A stretch of 64,000 nucleotides of DNA from assembly GCF_003850345.1 (NCBI RefSeq), contig NZ_CP027707.1:4340001-4404000 (forward strand), given 5' to 3'. Shown here piece after piece: positions 14,924 through 29,307 of this stretch (within the stretch, counting starts at the first letter, position 1; each line of letters begins with the position of its first letter). A model generated the notes under the pieces. That model searched no databases. It was not told where the DNA came from and was given only the letters and a program-made list of their open reading frames with translations. The DNA is from Pseudomonas chlororaphis subsp. piscium. Lineage in GTDB: Bacteria > Pseudomonadota > Gammaproteobacteria > Pseudomonadales > Pseudomonadaceae. A program made the position numbers and the translations under genes.

Positions 14924-17215
14924 TCAGAGGTTCTCGTAGCGGTTCATGTCCAGTACGCCCGCCTCTTTCGGATCGGTTTCGAGAATGTACTGGGTCTGGT
15001 CATGGAAGTACTGCCAGAACTGCGGATGGCTGCGACGGATCCCCCAACGCTCGACGATTTTCTCGAAACGGTGGGCGTCCTTGGCGTTTTCCATATCGGC
15101 CACGAACGCCGGCACTTGCTCGGCGGGAATGTTGAACATGAAGTTCGGGTAGCTGCTGAGCACGCCCGGGTAGATGGTCAGGGTGTCCAGGCCCGGCTGG
15201 TAGCGCAGCGACTCGCCCAGCAGGAACGCCACGTTACTGTGGGCGCGGTTGCGCAGCATGCTGTAGAACACCCGCTTGCCGCTCGGCGCCTGGATGCGCA
15301 GCATGGTGGCCTCCGGCAGCAGGTCGATGACCCGCATGCCGGCCGCCGGCCGCGAAACCAGGCGGCTGAGGGCCTGTTCGGCATTCTGCAGCGCCGGATC
15401 GATATTCGGCCGCGAGCAGTAGGCGCCGTCACAGCGGTTGATCGGATCGGGCCGCGCATTGAGGTCGCCGTACCGGCTCAGCAACTGGTTGGCGAAGTCG
15501 CGTTTCGGGTCCTTTTCGTCCAGGACCAGGGCGCTGGCCTTGTCGTCGTCGATGGACTCGTAGTCCAACCACATCTTGAACTTGCCGCTGTTCTGGTACC
15601 AATCGTCGAGGAAGTCCTCGCGAGTGCCGGCAGGCATCAGGCGCAGGAAGTTCTGCTCGGCGCCGTTGCGGATCAGGTCGAAGTACAGGCGGGTCTGCGC
15701 CTGGTGCGAGACGTTGCCGAACACGTCGAAGTTGACCGCCAACTGGTAATAGGTGCGCTCCAGCAGCGGATAGTCGAACAGCCACATCGTCTGTGGCACC
15801 TCGCCGATCAGGCCCTTGGTCACCGAGGCGCTGTCGAAATGGCGGAAGATGCTCAGCAGCGCGTTGTCGTTGCCCGCCCACAGGGTCGACCAGCTCGGAG
15901 CCGGGGCATTGGCGTAGGAGTCGCGGCGCAGTACCTCGTATTCGTTGCGCTTGTCGCGGTAGGCCAGCCACAGGCTCAGCACACTGCCGACATCATCGTT
16001 CTGCCCAGGCATGGCCAGCAGCGGCGTGGCCTGGCCACGATAGGCCGGGTCGGTGATGTAGAGGTCGTGCTCCGGGGCCTGGAACAGCGCCCAGAAGTTG
16101 TCGCGGATCACGTCGGTGGCGATCTGCCCGCGACACACCGGGCCACGGATAAAGGTGCGCACGAAGTACTCGGCGTTATCCAGCATGAACTGGTAGCGGG
16201 CCTTGGCCGGAATCGCCTCGAAGGTCTCGAACGGGTTGGCGCGACGGCCCGGGCCATAACCCGGCAGCGCGGTGACCTGATAATCGCCGCTGTAGAACAG
16301 AGTCTTGACCCGCGCCATCTTCGCCGCGCTCAGCGGGTAGGTGATGTGGGTCTTGTGCACGATCACCCCCTGCACCGGCCACAAGCGGTAATACACCTGG
16401 GTGCCCGGATCGTCGTTGGGCCGGCGGGTGTTGATCAGGTCGATCGGCTGGCCGCTCGGCGTGCGCGAGCGTACCCACTGGAAGAAATGCCCCGGCTCAC
16501 CGCCCTCGAAGTAGATATGGGCGAGGAACCAGTGCTCGAACAACCAGCGGGCCACCAGGCTTTCCCGGGCGCCCGGGGCATTGAGCAGGTTTTCCCACTG
16601 CAGCACCTGCATCGCTTCCTTGGCGCTCGGCGCCAGGCCCTGTTCGTCGATCGGCGCACCGGAGGCCAGCCAACGCTGCAGGGTCTGGTACTGCTGATCG
16701 GTCAGGCCGGTCACCGCCAGCGGCATGCCTTCGCGCGGATGAGCTTTGGCATAACCGTCGAATTCGGCCGGTTGCGCGCACATGTTCTCGCGGTTCAGGC
16801 CCAGGACAATGTCCTCCGGCAGCTTGGCGTTGGGTTGCAACGGCGTCTTGTGGCCCAGCTCCAGCATGCGCGCCATCAGCGCCGCCTGGCTGCCCTGGGC
16901 GTCGAGCACCGAATAGAAGCCCATGCCCTGCCAGGCGTGCTTGCCGGAAGCGTCGTAGAACAAGCGGGTCGGCGCCTGCGCCTTGCTGCGCTCGCCGTCG
17001 TACACCGGGATCTTCGAGGCGCCGCGGGCCGCGCCCTCGCCGCTACCCAGGTTGAGCTGGCAGGCCGAGTCGTAGCAGGCATGGCAGGCCACGCATTTCT
17101 CGGTGAAGATCGGCTGGATATCGCGGGTATAGGAGATCGCTGGCGCGGGACCCTGGGCGCTGGCGAACGAACTTAAAAGCAGCAGCACACTGCCGATGAC
17201 AACGCGGTAAGACAT
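14924..17215 (-). CDS. cti: periplasmic fatty acid cis/trans isomerase (c-type haem protein)
   Basis: About 763 residues. A signal peptide (1-21, ending FASAQ) is followed by a haem-c site CVACH (41-45) next to HACYDSACQ. The rest matches the Cti family, which turns cis- into trans-unsaturated phospholipid acyl chains to stiffen membranes under solvent or heat stress. The MSYRVV start (17215) gives a proper signal peptide and follows AGGGAT closely; a longer open frame up to 17305 would put about 30 polar residues before it. It is divergent from metH, an arrangement familiar from other pseudomonads. Confidence 0.93.
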   Translation of the reverse strand: MSYRVVIGSVLLLLSSFASAQGPAPAISYTRDIQPIFTEKCVACHACYDSACQLNLGSGEGAARGASKIPVYDGERSKAQAPTRLFYDASGKHAWQGMGFYSVLDAQGSQAALMARMLELGHKTPLQPNAKLPEDIVLGLNRENMCAQPAEFDGYAKAHPREGMPLAVTGLTDQQYQTLQRWLASGAPIDEQGLAPSAKEAMQVLQWENLLNAPGARESLVARWLFEHWFLAHIYFEGGEPGHFFQWVRSRTPSGQPIDLINTRRPNDDPGTQVYYRLWPVQGVIVHKTHITYPLSAAKMARVKTLFYSGDYQVTALPGYGPGRRANPFETFEAIPAKARYQFMLDNAEYFVRTFIRGPVCRGQIATDVIRDNFWALFQAPEHDLYITDPAYRGQATPLLAMPGQNDDVGSVLSLWLAYRDKRNEYEVLRRDSYANAPAPSWSTLWAGNDNALLSIFRHFDSASVTKGLIGEVPQTMWLFDYPLLERTYYQLAVNFDVFGNVSHQAQTRLYFDLIRNGAEQNFLRLMPAGTREDFLDDWYQNSGKFKMWLDYESIDDDKASALVLDEKDPKRDFANQLLSRYGDLNARPDPINRCDGAYCSRPNIDPALQNAEQALSRLVSRPAAGMRVIDLLPEATMLRIQAPSGKRVFYSMLRNRAHSNVAFLLGESLRYQPGLDTLTIYPGVLSSYPNFMFNIPAEQVPAFVADMENAKDAHRFEKIVERWGIRRSHPQFWQYFHDQTQYILETDPKEAGVLDMNRYENL

Positions 17216-17328
17216 ATCCCTGGTCCAGTCCATAAGAAAATCCGGCGATTCTACCGGGCCAGCACCTCCACCAACATGAGCGATATTCATGCAAAACCGC
17301 CGCATGCTCTAAAAGCGCACAGGTTTGC

Positions 17329-17334
17329 TATGAT
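17329..17334 (+). promoter_or_regulatory. likely -10 element of the metH promoter
   Basis: TATGAT lies 38 bases before the metH ATG in the 156-bp divergent region. I see no strong -35 box and no obvious riboswitch core here, so metH is not visibly under direct B12 riboswitch control. Confidence 0.45.
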
Positions 17335-17371
17335 CCTCGCCCTTCGTAATGGCCCTTCCAGGTAGTCTTTC

Positions 17372-21082
<3,711 letters not shown>

Positions 21083-21188
21083 AAGCCCAGGGCGCTTCAC
21101 CCGCGGGAGCAGCCGATCGGCGCTCCCGCAGGCCGGAGCAAGCGGTATTGTCTATGCTTTCCCCACACCCACTTGTGTCGAGGGATTT

Positions 21189-21407
21189 ATGGACGACCCC
21201 ATCAACGACAAGCCGCCGACCCTTTGGCAGATGCTGCAAAGCGTCGCCGCTGCCGCCTTTGGCGTGCAGAGCGGCAAGAACCGCAAGCGCGACTTCACCC
21301 ACGGCAAGCCCAGCCATTTCGTGATCCTGGGCATTCTGTTCACCGCGGTGTTCGCCTTGACCCTGTTCGGTATCGTCAAGCTGGTAGTGCACCTGGCGGG
21401 GCTCTGA
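21189..21407 (+). CDS. DUF2970 small membrane protein
   Basis: 72 residues: a short polar start, PPTLWQMLQSVAAAAFGVQS (about 10-29), a basic stretch KNRKRDF, then one strong transmembrane helix (about 44-68). This layout matches the DUF2970 family of unknown function, common in gammaproteobacteria. The ATG at 21189 follows GAGGGATTT. It ends only 7 bases from the convergent binding-protein gene. Confidence 0.8.
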   Translation: MDDPINDKPPTLWQMLQSVAAAAFGVQSGKNRKRDFTHGKPSHFVILGILFTAVFALTLFGIVKLVVHLAGL

Positions 21408-21414
21408 ACGCCTG

Positions 21415-22512
21415 TCAGTGCAGTAACAGATTCAGCGAGAAGGGATAACGGTAGCCGGCCGGTTTGCCCTGGGCCGACAGCCCGCGGAAATCCACGCCGT
21501 ATTGTTGCGAACCCTGCAGATCCAGCAAGCGCTGCGCCTGGACCCGGTCCAATAACTGGAACACATCCAGTTGCCAGTCCGGGCCGCCATAGGCTGCCGG
21601 GTTCAGCCCCCGAGCGTCGTCATTGAGCACCACCATCGCCCAGCCACCCAGGGTGAAGTGCCCGGCGATCAGCGCCGTCAGACGCCCGTCGATCAGCGCC
21701 TGCAAGGCCTGCGGCGAGCTGTTCAGGGCACTGAACAGCACCTCCTTGCCCGGGCGCCGCCCTTGCTGTTCCAGCGCCTGCATGGCCCCCAGGGCCATCT
21801 CGTCGTTGGCCGACCAGATCAGTTGCGTCTGCGGATAGCGCTTGAGCAACTGCTGGGCCTGTTCAAAGGCGCGCTGGCGACTCCACTCGCCGTACACCAG
21901 CTGGCGCAGCCGCACCTCCGGGTGCTCGGCCAGCGCCCGCTGCAGGCCCTGTTCACGGGATTGCGCCACCGGGGTGTTCTTCACGCCCGAGAACGCCAAC
22001 AGGTCGATGTGCTGCCCGGGGGCGAGCGGGCCATGACGGCGAATCAGCTCCTTGAGCATCTGGTAGCCGGCCTCTTCGTCGTTGGCGATCATGCTGCCGA
22101 TCCAGTCGGGATAACGGCTCTGGCGATCGCCCAGCAAGCGTTGCTGGTCGCTGGTCAGCGCGTTGTTGACGACGAACAGCTTCACCCCGCTGCCCTGGGA
22201 CAGGCGCAGGATCTCCGGCGCGACATATTGCTCGTTGACCACCACCAGGTAATCCGGCCGGTCCGGGCCCTGCAGGGCTTCCCGGGCCTGGCGGATGGTG
22301 ATTTGCGAATCGCGCTGCGAATAACACACGCGCAGATCCAGGCCGAGGTCGTTGGCCGCGGCCTGCATGAACTGTGAATAGCCGACCCAGAAGGCTTCGG
22401 TAGAATGGCCCGGGTTCAGAAACACCACCGAGGTGGCATGGGCCACGGCCCAGAACGACCCGCTCAGTACCAGCGGCAGTACCAGCAGATACCTACCTAA
22501 CACCTTCAACAT
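21415..22512 (-). CDS. periplasmic substrate-binding protein of sugar-binding (type I) fold
   Basis: 365 residues. The signal peptide is about 1-26 (LVLPLVLSGSFWAVAHA). The mature part resembles LacI/RbsB-type periplasmic proteins: a VVFLNPGHSTEAFWVGYSQFMQAAANDLGL start and a WSANDEMALGAMQALEQQGR block near residue 225. There is no ABC permease or ATPase beside it, so it may feed a distant transporter or act as the sensor half of a signalling system. A TATACT box (minus strand, 22548-22543) upstream is a likely -10. Confidence 0.8.
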   Translation of the reverse strand: MLKVLGRYLLVLPLVLSGSFWAVAHATSVVFLNPGHSTEAFWVGYSQFMQAAANDLGLDLRVCYSQRDSQITIRQAREALQGPDRPDYLVVVNEQYVAPEILRLSQGSGVKLFVVNNALTSDQQRLLGDRQSRYPDWIGSMIANDEEAGYQMLKELIRRHGPLAPGQHIDLLAFSGVKNTPVAQSREQGLQRALAEHPEVRLRQLVYGEWSRQRAFEQAQQLLKRYPQTQLIWSANDEMALGAMQALEQQGRRPGKEVLFSALNSSPQALQALIDGRLTALIAGHFTLGGWAMVVLNDDARGLNPAAYGGPDWQLDVFQLLDRVQAQRLLDLQGSQQYGVDFRGLSAQGKPAGYRYPFSLNLLLH

Positions 22513-22627
22513 TGCGACCAGAGCCCCGGAATATTGCCTTGCAGTATAACTGGCAAAATACTGGCCAATGTCGGCAAATTGTCATTTCCCAGAGACAATT
22601 CGGGCTCTGTTCATCGCTCGACCGCAA

Positions 22628-22741
22628 CTATTGATGACTGACCCAGAACACCGCCGTTCCCACGACCAGAATGATCAGAAAGAGAATGGCCCAAGCATCG
22701 ACACTGCTGTCGCTTTTCCTTGCCTTGGTTGGATTGCTCAT
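22628..22741 (-). CDS. 37-residue single-span membrane protein
   Basis: The ATG at 22741 is preceded by AGAGGCG at good spacing and opens a 37-codon gene. The product has a basic, polar N-terminus (about 16 residues) and one strong transmembrane helix (AWAILFLIILVVGTAVFW, 17-34) ending SHQ. The shape (cytoplasmic basic head, single helix) is common for real bacterial micro-membrane proteins. I do not recognise the family. It is divergent from the sulfite/nitrite reductase gene. Confidence 0.55.
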   Translation of the reverse strand: MSNPTKARKSDSSVDAWAILFLIILVVGTAVFWVSHQ

Positions 22742-23010
22742 AGCATCGCCTCTTGTCGGTTTTATCGGTGACTGCACAAAGACTCGAGCACAGTTAAGTC
22801 GAGGATTGCCCTTACCACAAATGTGGGTTTGAGGCGGCTGGTTACCGTTAGTCGTTTTGGTTCTTTGCATATACTCAAACATCACTTTTGCGCATAACTG
22901 CAAACTGGTATCTTCGCCCGGCTCCGTTGGGAGTGCGCGGCCGTGCGCGCAGAATTTCTTGGGTGACATCCGCCTCTGCGTCACCTGATAAGCCTGAGAA
23001 CAGGATCTAT
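22742..23010. promoter_or_regulatory. upstream region of the siroheme reductase gene
   Basis: This 269-bp region is AT-rich from about 22855 to 22915, around GCATATACTCAAACATCACT and GCGCATAACTGCAAACTGGT. In pseudomonads sulfur-assimilation genes are driven by CysB from such sequences, but I cannot assign a site with confidence. A frame open through this region has no ribosome-binding site. Confidence 0.3.
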
Positions 23011-24669
23011 ATGTACGTATACGACGAGTACGATCAGCGGATCATCGAGGACCGCGTCAAGCAGTTCCGTGATCAGACCCGGCGCTATCTGGCAGGCGAG
23101 CTGAGCGAAGAAGAATTCCGCCCTCTGCGCCTGCAGAATGGGCTCTATATCCAACGTTTTGCCCCGATGCTGCGGGTGGCGGTGCCTTATGGCCAGCTGA
23201 CTTCGCGCCAAGCACGGATGATGGCCAAGATCGCTCGCGACTACGACAAGGGCTACGCCCACATCAGTACCCGGCAGAACGTGCAGTTCAACTGGCCGGC
23301 GCTGGAAGACATCCCGGACATCCTGGCCGAGCTGGCGACCGTGCAGATGCACGCCATTCAGACCAGCGGCAACTGCCTGCGCAACGTCACCACCGACCAG
23401 TTCGCCGGCGTCGCCGCGGACGAGCTGATCGACCCGCGCCCCTGGTGTGAAATCGTCCGTCAGTGGACTACCTTCCACCCTGAATTCGCCTACCTGCCGC
23501 GCAAGTTCAAGATTGCCATCAACGGTTCGACCTCGGACCGCGCGGCCATCGAAGTCCACGACATCGGCCTGGAGCCGGTGCACAACGCCGCTGGCGAGCT
23601 GGGCTTCCGGGTCCTGGTCGGTGGTGGCCTGGGCCGGACCCCGGTGGTCGGCGCCTTCATCAACGAGTTCCTGCCATGGCGGGACCTGTTGAGCTACCTC
23701 GACGCCATCCTGCGGGTCTACAACCGCTATGGCCGTCGCGACAACAAGTACAAGGCGCGGATCAAGATCCTGGTCAAGGCCCTGACCCCAGAAGTGTTCG
23801 CCGAGAAAGTCGACGCGGAAATGACCTTCCTGCGCGGCGGACAGACCACCCTGACCGACGCCGAAGTGCATCGCGTAGCCAAGCACTTCGTCGATCCGGA
23901 CTACAAGGCCCTGGTCAACCAGGACGCCGAACTGGCCGAACTCGACCAGCAGCATCCGGGCTTCGCCCGCTGGCGCACGCGCAACACCCTGGCCCACAAG
24001 AAGCCGGGTTATGTCGCCGTGACCCTGTCGCTGAAACCCACTGGCGTAGCCCCGGGAGACGTCACCGACAAGCAGCTGGACGGCATCGCCGACCTGGCCG
24101 AGCGCTACAGCTTCGGCCAGCTGCGCACCTCCCACGAGCAGAACGTGATTCTCGCCGACGTCGAGCAGAGCCAACTGTTCACCCTGTGGGGCGAGCTGCG
24201 CGAGCAAGGTTTCGCCACGCCGAACATCGGCCTGCTGACCGACATCATCTGCTGCCCGGGCGGCGATTTCTGCTCCCTGGCCAACGCCAAGTCGATCCCG
24301 ATCGCCGAATCCATCCAGCGCCGTTTCGACGACCTGGACTACCTGTTCGACATCGGCGAGCTGGACCTGAACATCTCCGGCTGCATGAACGCCTGCGGCC
24401 ACCACCACGTGGGCCACATCGGCATCCTCGGCGTGGACAAGAAAGGCGAAGAGTTCTATCAGGTATCCCTGGGTGGCAGCGCCAGCCGCGACGCCAGCCT
24501 GGGCAAGATCCTCGGCCCGTCCTTCGCCCAGGACGACATGCCCGACGTGATCTCGAAACTGATCGACGTGTACGTGGAACAACGTACCGAGGACGAGCGC
24601 TTCATCGACACCTACCAACGTATTGGCATCGACCTCTTCAAGGAGCGCGTCTATGCAGCGAATCATTAA
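23011..24669 (+). CDS. cysI: sulfite/nitrite reductase haemoprotein (CysI-like)
   Basis: 552 residues with two ferredoxin-nitrite/sulfite reductase repeats. The 4Fe-4S/siroheme ligands are Cys415 and Cys421 (CCPGGDFC) and Cys458 and Cys462 (ISGCMNAC); Arg-rich substrate contacts lie in AHISTRQNVQFNW (about 85-97). It reduces sulfite to sulfide in cysteine synthesis. The annotation as assimilatory nitrite reductase is less likely, because the DUF934 partner follows directly. The start is ATG 23011 (MYVYDEYDQ), 7 bases after AGGA; a longer open frame upstream has no support. It overlaps the next gene by 17 bases. Confidence 0.9.
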   Translation: MYVYDEYDQRIIEDRVKQFRDQTRRYLAGELSEEEFRPLRLQNGLYIQRFAPMLRVAVPYGQLTSRQARMMAKIARDYDKGYAHISTRQNVQFNWPALEDIPDILAELATVQMHAIQTSGNCLRNVTTDQFAGVAADELIDPRPWCEIVRQWTTFHPEFAYLPRKFKIAINGSTSDRAAIEVHDIGLEPVHNAAGELGFRVLVGGGLGRTPVVGAFINEFLPWRDLLSYLDAILRVYNRYGRRDNKYKARIKILVKALTPEVFAEKVDAEMTFLRGGQTTLTDAEVHRVAKHFVDPDYKALVNQDAELAELDQQHPGFARWRTRNTLAHKKPGYVAVTLSLKPTGVAPGDVTDKQLDGIADLAERYSFGQLRTSHEQNVILADVEQSQLFTLWGELREQGFATPNIGLLTDIICCPGGDFCSLANAKSIPIAESIQRRFDDLDYLFDIGELDLNISGCMNACGHHHVGHIGILGVDKKGEEFYQVSLGGSASRDASLGKILGPSFAQDDMPDVISKLIDVYVEQRTEDERFIDTYQRIGIDLFKERVYAANH

Positions 24670-25147
24670 GAACAACGAGGTCATCGACGAAACCTGGCAC
24701 CTGTTGCCCAAGGACGCGACCCTCGACGGCATTTCCAACTGCGACGACCTGATCGTGCCGCTGGCCCTGTGGCGCGAGCACGCTCACGCCCTCAAGGCCC
24801 GCGACGGCGGCCTGGGCGTGTGGCTGGACAGCGATGAAGAAGCCGAAGAGATCGGCGATGACGTGCAGCACTTCCAGGTCATCGCCCTGAACTTCCCGGC
24901 CTTCACCGACGGCCGTAACTACTCCAACGCCCGCCTGCTGCGTGACCGTTACGGTTTCAAGGGCGAGCTGCGGGCAATCGGCGACATCTTGCGCGACCAG
25001 CTGTTCTACCTGCGCCGCTGCGGGTTCGACGCCTACGCCCTGCGCGCCGACAAGGACCCGTATGAAGCCCTGGAAAGCCTCAAGGACTTCTCCGTGACCT
25101 ACCAGGCCGCCACCGACGAACCGCTGCCGCTGTTCCGTCGCCGCTAA
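24653..25147 (+). CDS. DUF934 protein, sulfite-reduction partner
   Basis: 164 residues of the DUF934 family, which almost always follows a siroheme sulfite reductase in pseudomonads and betaproteobacteria. It may support electron delivery or sulfate assimilation; its biochemical role is not defined. Conserved blocks are GVWLDSDEEAEEIG (about 55-68), NFPAFTDGRNYSNARLLRDRYGFKGELRAIGDILRDQLFYLRRCGFDAY (about 81-130). The start at 24653 lies inside the end of the reductase gene, so translation is coupled. A terminator follows 13 bases after the stop. Confidence 0.88.
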   Translation: MQRIIKNNEVIDETWHLLPKDATLDGISNCDDLIVPLALWREHAHALKARDGGLGVWLDSDEEAEEIGDDVQHFQVIALNFPAFTDGRNYSNARLLRDRYGFKGELRAIGDILRDQLFYLRRCGFDAYALRADKDPYEALESLKDFSVTYQAATDEPLPLFRRR

Positions 25148-25160
25148 GCGCTGCGCCAAC

Positions 25161-25199
25161 AAAAAGCCCTGGACCGGGAAACCGGTTCAGGGCTTTTTT
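25161..25199 (+). terminator. intrinsic terminator of the siroheme reductase operon
   Basis: AAAAAGCCCTGGACCGG pairs with CCGGTTCAGGGCTTTTTT around a GAAA loop, with one G-T wobble. The six-T tail ends at 25199. The A run on the other side could also stop the convergent sohB transcript. Confidence 0.92.
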
Positions 25200-25228
25200 G
25201 TACCTGCCATCTTTAACTTTAACGCGGT

Positions 25229-25275
25229 GCCCGCGATCGCGGGCAAGTCGGATCGCCGCCCGCTCGCTCCTACAG
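25229..25275. repeat. degenerate REP element between DUF934 gene and sohB
   Basis: GCCCGCGATCGCGGGCAAG, then about 25 bases, then CGCTCGCTCCTACAG. This keeps the two ends of the REP but has an insertion of unlike sequence in the middle, so it is an eroded copy. Confidence 0.55.
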
Positions 25276-25300
25276 AAGAAACAGGTCCGCGTAGTGTCCC

Positions 25301-26323
25301 TTACCAGAAACGCTGTTGGGTCAGGCGGCTCCACCAGGTCAGCAGCACACGGTCGACAGAATTGCTGGCTGCCAGCCCGACCCGCTCCTGCAGGCTCTTG
25401 CGCTCGGCGTAGTGCAGGTGGAACAGCTCGGCGCTCTTGGCGCGTTCGGCCAGATACTCGTCACTGGTTTTCAGCTCGTCGACCAGCTTTTTCTCCTGCG
25501 CCGCAACACCCAGCCAGACTTCACCGGTGGCCACCTCGTCGATGACCAGCTGTGGCCGGTAACGGGAGACAAAGTTCTTGAACAGCTGATGGGTGACGTC
25601 CAGGTCTTCCTGGAATTTCTCCCGGCCCTTTTCGGTGTTTTCGCCAAACACGGTCAGGGTGCGCTTGTACTCACCGGCAGTCAGCACCTCGAAGTCGATG
25701 TCGTGCTTTTTCAGCAGGCGGTTGACGTTCGGCAACTGCGCCACCACGCCGATCGAACCGAGGATGGCAAACGGCGCGCTGATGATCTTCTCGCCGATGC
25801 ACGCCATCATGTAGCCGCCGCTGGCCGCGACCTTGTCGATGCACACCGTCAACGGCACGCCGGCCTGGCGAATCCGCGCCAGTTGCGACGACGCCAGCCC
25901 GTAGCTGTGCACCATGCCGCCGGCGCTTTCCAGGCGTAGCACCACTTCGTCCTTGGGTGTGGCCAGGCTCAGCAGCGCGGTGATTTCGTGGCGCAGCCCC
26001 TCGGTGGCCGAAGCCTTGATGTCGCCGCTGAAATCCAGCACGAACACCCGCGGCTTTTCCTCGGGGTGCTTCTTGTGTTTTTTCTCGGCCTTGGCCTCGG
26101 ACTTGCGCAGGGCCCTGAGCTGGTCCTTGTCGAGCAGGCTCTGCTCCAGACGCTCGCGCAGGCTTTTGTAGAAATCGTTGAGCTTGCTCACATGCAGCTG
26201 CCCGGCGCCCTTGCGCCGGCCTTTGCTGCGCAGCGAGGCAGCGGTGATCAGCACCACCAGGATGGCGATGACCAGGGTGACGGTTTTGGCCAGGAAACTG
26301 GCGTACTCGGAGAGAAACTCCAC
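25301..26323 (-). CDS. sohB: SohB-type inner-membrane serine protease (S49)
   Basis: 340 residues: an N-terminal membrane anchor (about 13-31), a charged linker with many Lys (KAEKKHKKHPEEK, 78-90), then the S49 protease core. The catalytic pair is probably Ser168 (VAASGGYMM) and Lys220 (GEYKRTL), as in SppA/SohB. The active site faces the periplasm. SohB is thought to degrade signal-peptide or misfolded membrane fragments. The start at 26323 follows AAGGAGTCCCTGTGG. It is divergent from the histidine phosphatase gene. Confidence 0.92.
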   Translation of the reverse strand: MEFLSEYASFLAKTVTLVIAILVVLITAASLRSKGRRKGAGQLHVSKLNDFYKSLRERLEQSLLDKDQLRALRKSEAKAEKKHKKHPEEKPRVFVLDFSGDIKASATEGLRHEITALLSLATPKDEVVLRLESAGGMVHSYGLASSQLARIRQAGVPLTVCIDKVAASGGYMMACIGEKIISAPFAILGSIGVVAQLPNVNRLLKKHDIDFEVLTAGEYKRTLTVFGENTEKGREKFQEDLDVTHQLFKNFVSRYRPQLVIDEVATGEVWLGVAAQEKKLVDELKTSDEYLAERAKSAELFHLHYAERKSLQERVGLAASNSVDRVLLTWWSRLTQQRFW

Positions 26324-26527
26324 AGGGACTCCTTAAAGACGTGCATCACTGCCAACACGTGGCGGAATGGCTCCAGCATACCGGCGCAGCCAGGCGTCGA
26401 CCAGTCGCGAAACCTTCTGTTACCGTGCTCTAACGGGCATTTCAAACAAGCGTATGTTTTTTCATTGACAGCTCACCGGCATCCTCATAACCTCGCAAAA
26501 CTTTCAACGTACCGGGATGACGCGGAC

Positions 26528-27238
26528 GTGGGCAGCATCTATCTGATTCGACATGGCCAGGCCTCCTTCGGTGCGGACGACTACGACGTCCTGTCGACCA
26601 CGGGTGTTCGCCAGGCCGAAGTGCTCGGTCAACACCTGGTCGAACTGGGGGTGAACTTCGACCGCTGCCTGGCTGGCGACCTGCGCCGCCAGCAACACAC
26701 CGCCAACTCCACCCTGCAACAGTTCAGCGCCGCGGGCCTGCCCACGCCGATCCTGGAAACCGATTCGGCGTTCAACGAATTCGATGCCGACGCGGTGATC
26801 CGCGCCTTGCTGCCCGATATGTTGTCCGAGGAGCCCAACGCCCTGGACATCCTGCGCAACGCCGCGCAGAACCGCGCCGAATTCCAGCGCATCTTCGCCC
26901 TGATCATCGACCGCTGGCTGGCCGGCACCTACGATCCACCGGGCCTGGAAAGCTGGCTGGGGTTCGTCGAACGGGTGCAGGCCGGCCTGCAGCGTATTCT
27001 GGACCAGGCCGACAACACCCAGAAAATCGCCGTGTTCACCTCCGGCGGCACCATCACCGCCCTGCTCCACCTGATTACCCGGATGCCTGCCGCCCAGGCC
27101 TTCGAACTGAATTGGCAAATCGTCAATACCTCGCTCAACCTGCTGAAGTTTCGCGGTCGCGAGGTCGCCCTGGCTTCCTTCAACAGCCATGCCCACCTGC
27201 AGCTGCTGAAGGCCCCGGAACTCATCACTTTCCGCTGA
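26528..27238 (+). CDS. histidine phosphatase family protein
   Basis: 236 residues. The catalytic loop YLIRHGQASFG at the N-terminus contains the phosphorylated His in RHG (8-10), the family signature shared with phosphoglycerate mutase and SixA. A second catalytic His is likely in the VFTSGGTITALL region. The GTG at 26528 puts the RHG motif at its usual position; GGGATGA lies upstream. An open frame extends far upstream inside sohB on the other strand and is not coding. The substrate is unknown. It is probably co-transcribed with the SCP2 gene 50 bases on. Confidence 0.85.
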   Translation: MGSIYLIRHGQASFGADDYDVLSTTGVRQAEVLGQHLVELGVNFDRCLAGDLRRQQHTANSTLQQFSAAGLPTPILETDSAFNEFDADAVIRALLPDMLSEEPNALDILRNAAQNRAEFQRIFALIIDRWLAGTYDPPGLESWLGFVERVQAGLQRILDQADNTQKIAVFTSGGTITALLHLITRMPAAQAFELNWQIVNTSLNLLKFRGREVALASFNSHAHLQLLKAPELITFR

Positions 27239-27288
27239 GTCCGGATCACTGTGACCCTTGCTGTAACAACCCATAAAAGGATCGAACC

Positions 27289-27603
27289 ATGACCTCCGTA
27301 GCCGACGCCGTACAAGCCATGAAAGCCAAGTTCAACCCAGCTGCCGCTGCCGGCCTGGACCTGGTTTTCGGCTTCCGTATCGATGACACCAAGAACTTCT
27401 CGCTGATCGTCAAAGACAGCACCTGCGAGCTCAAGGAAGGCGAGAACCCGGACGCCCAGGTCACTCTGGTAATGGACGGCGAAACCCTGCAAGGCATCGT
27501 CAGCGGCGAAACCGACGGCATGCAGGCCTTCATGGGCGGCAAGCTGCGCGCCGAAGGCGACATGATGCTGGCGATGAAGCTGAGCGAACTGTTCCCGGCC
27601 TAA
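27289..27603 (+). CDS. SCP2 sterol-binding domain protein
   Basis: 104 residues forming a stand-alone SCP2 domain, a small hydrophobic-ligand-binding fold. Family blocks: FGFRIDDTKNFSLIVKDSTCEL (about 26-47), DAQVTLVMDGETLQGIVSGETDGMQAFMGGKLRAEGDMMLAMKL (about 53-96). Bacterial versions bind fatty acyl or other lipids; the partner here is unknown. It starts at 27289 after AAAGGATCG and follows the histidine phosphatase gene, as in other pseudomonads. Confidence 0.9.
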   Translation: MTSVADAVQAMKAKFNPAAAAGLDLVFGFRIDDTKNFSLIVKDSTCELKEGENPDAQVTLVMDGETLQGIVSGETDGMQAFMGGKLRAEGDMMLAMKLSELFPA

Positions 27604-27637
27604 GTAAGCGCTTCCCCAGGGAAGCCCTTGTTTACCC

Positions 27638-27665
27638 ACGAATCCCGCCTTCTGGCGGGATTCGT
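27638..27665. terminator. terminator hairpin between the SCP2 gene and the ABC ATPase gene
   Basis: A perfect 12-bp stem ACGAATCCCGCC / GGCGGGATTCGT with a TTCT loop lies 35 bases after the SCP2 stop. It has only a weak T tail (CGTTTC), but stem strength and place fit a terminator. Confidence 0.65.
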
Positions 27666-27683
27666 CGTTTCAGGCCCGCGCTT

Positions 27684-29306
<1,623 letters not shown>

Positions 29307-29307
29307 C

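Noticed and set aside
22981..24738. A 585-codon open frame opposite the siroheme reductase
   Set aside because: Antisense shadow; the reductase cluster-binding motifs are intact on the plus strand.
26443..26467. AAACAAGCGTATGTTT as a PsrA operator before the histidine phosphatase gene
   Set aside because: The half-sites are 8 bases apart, while PsrA sites have 2 to 4.
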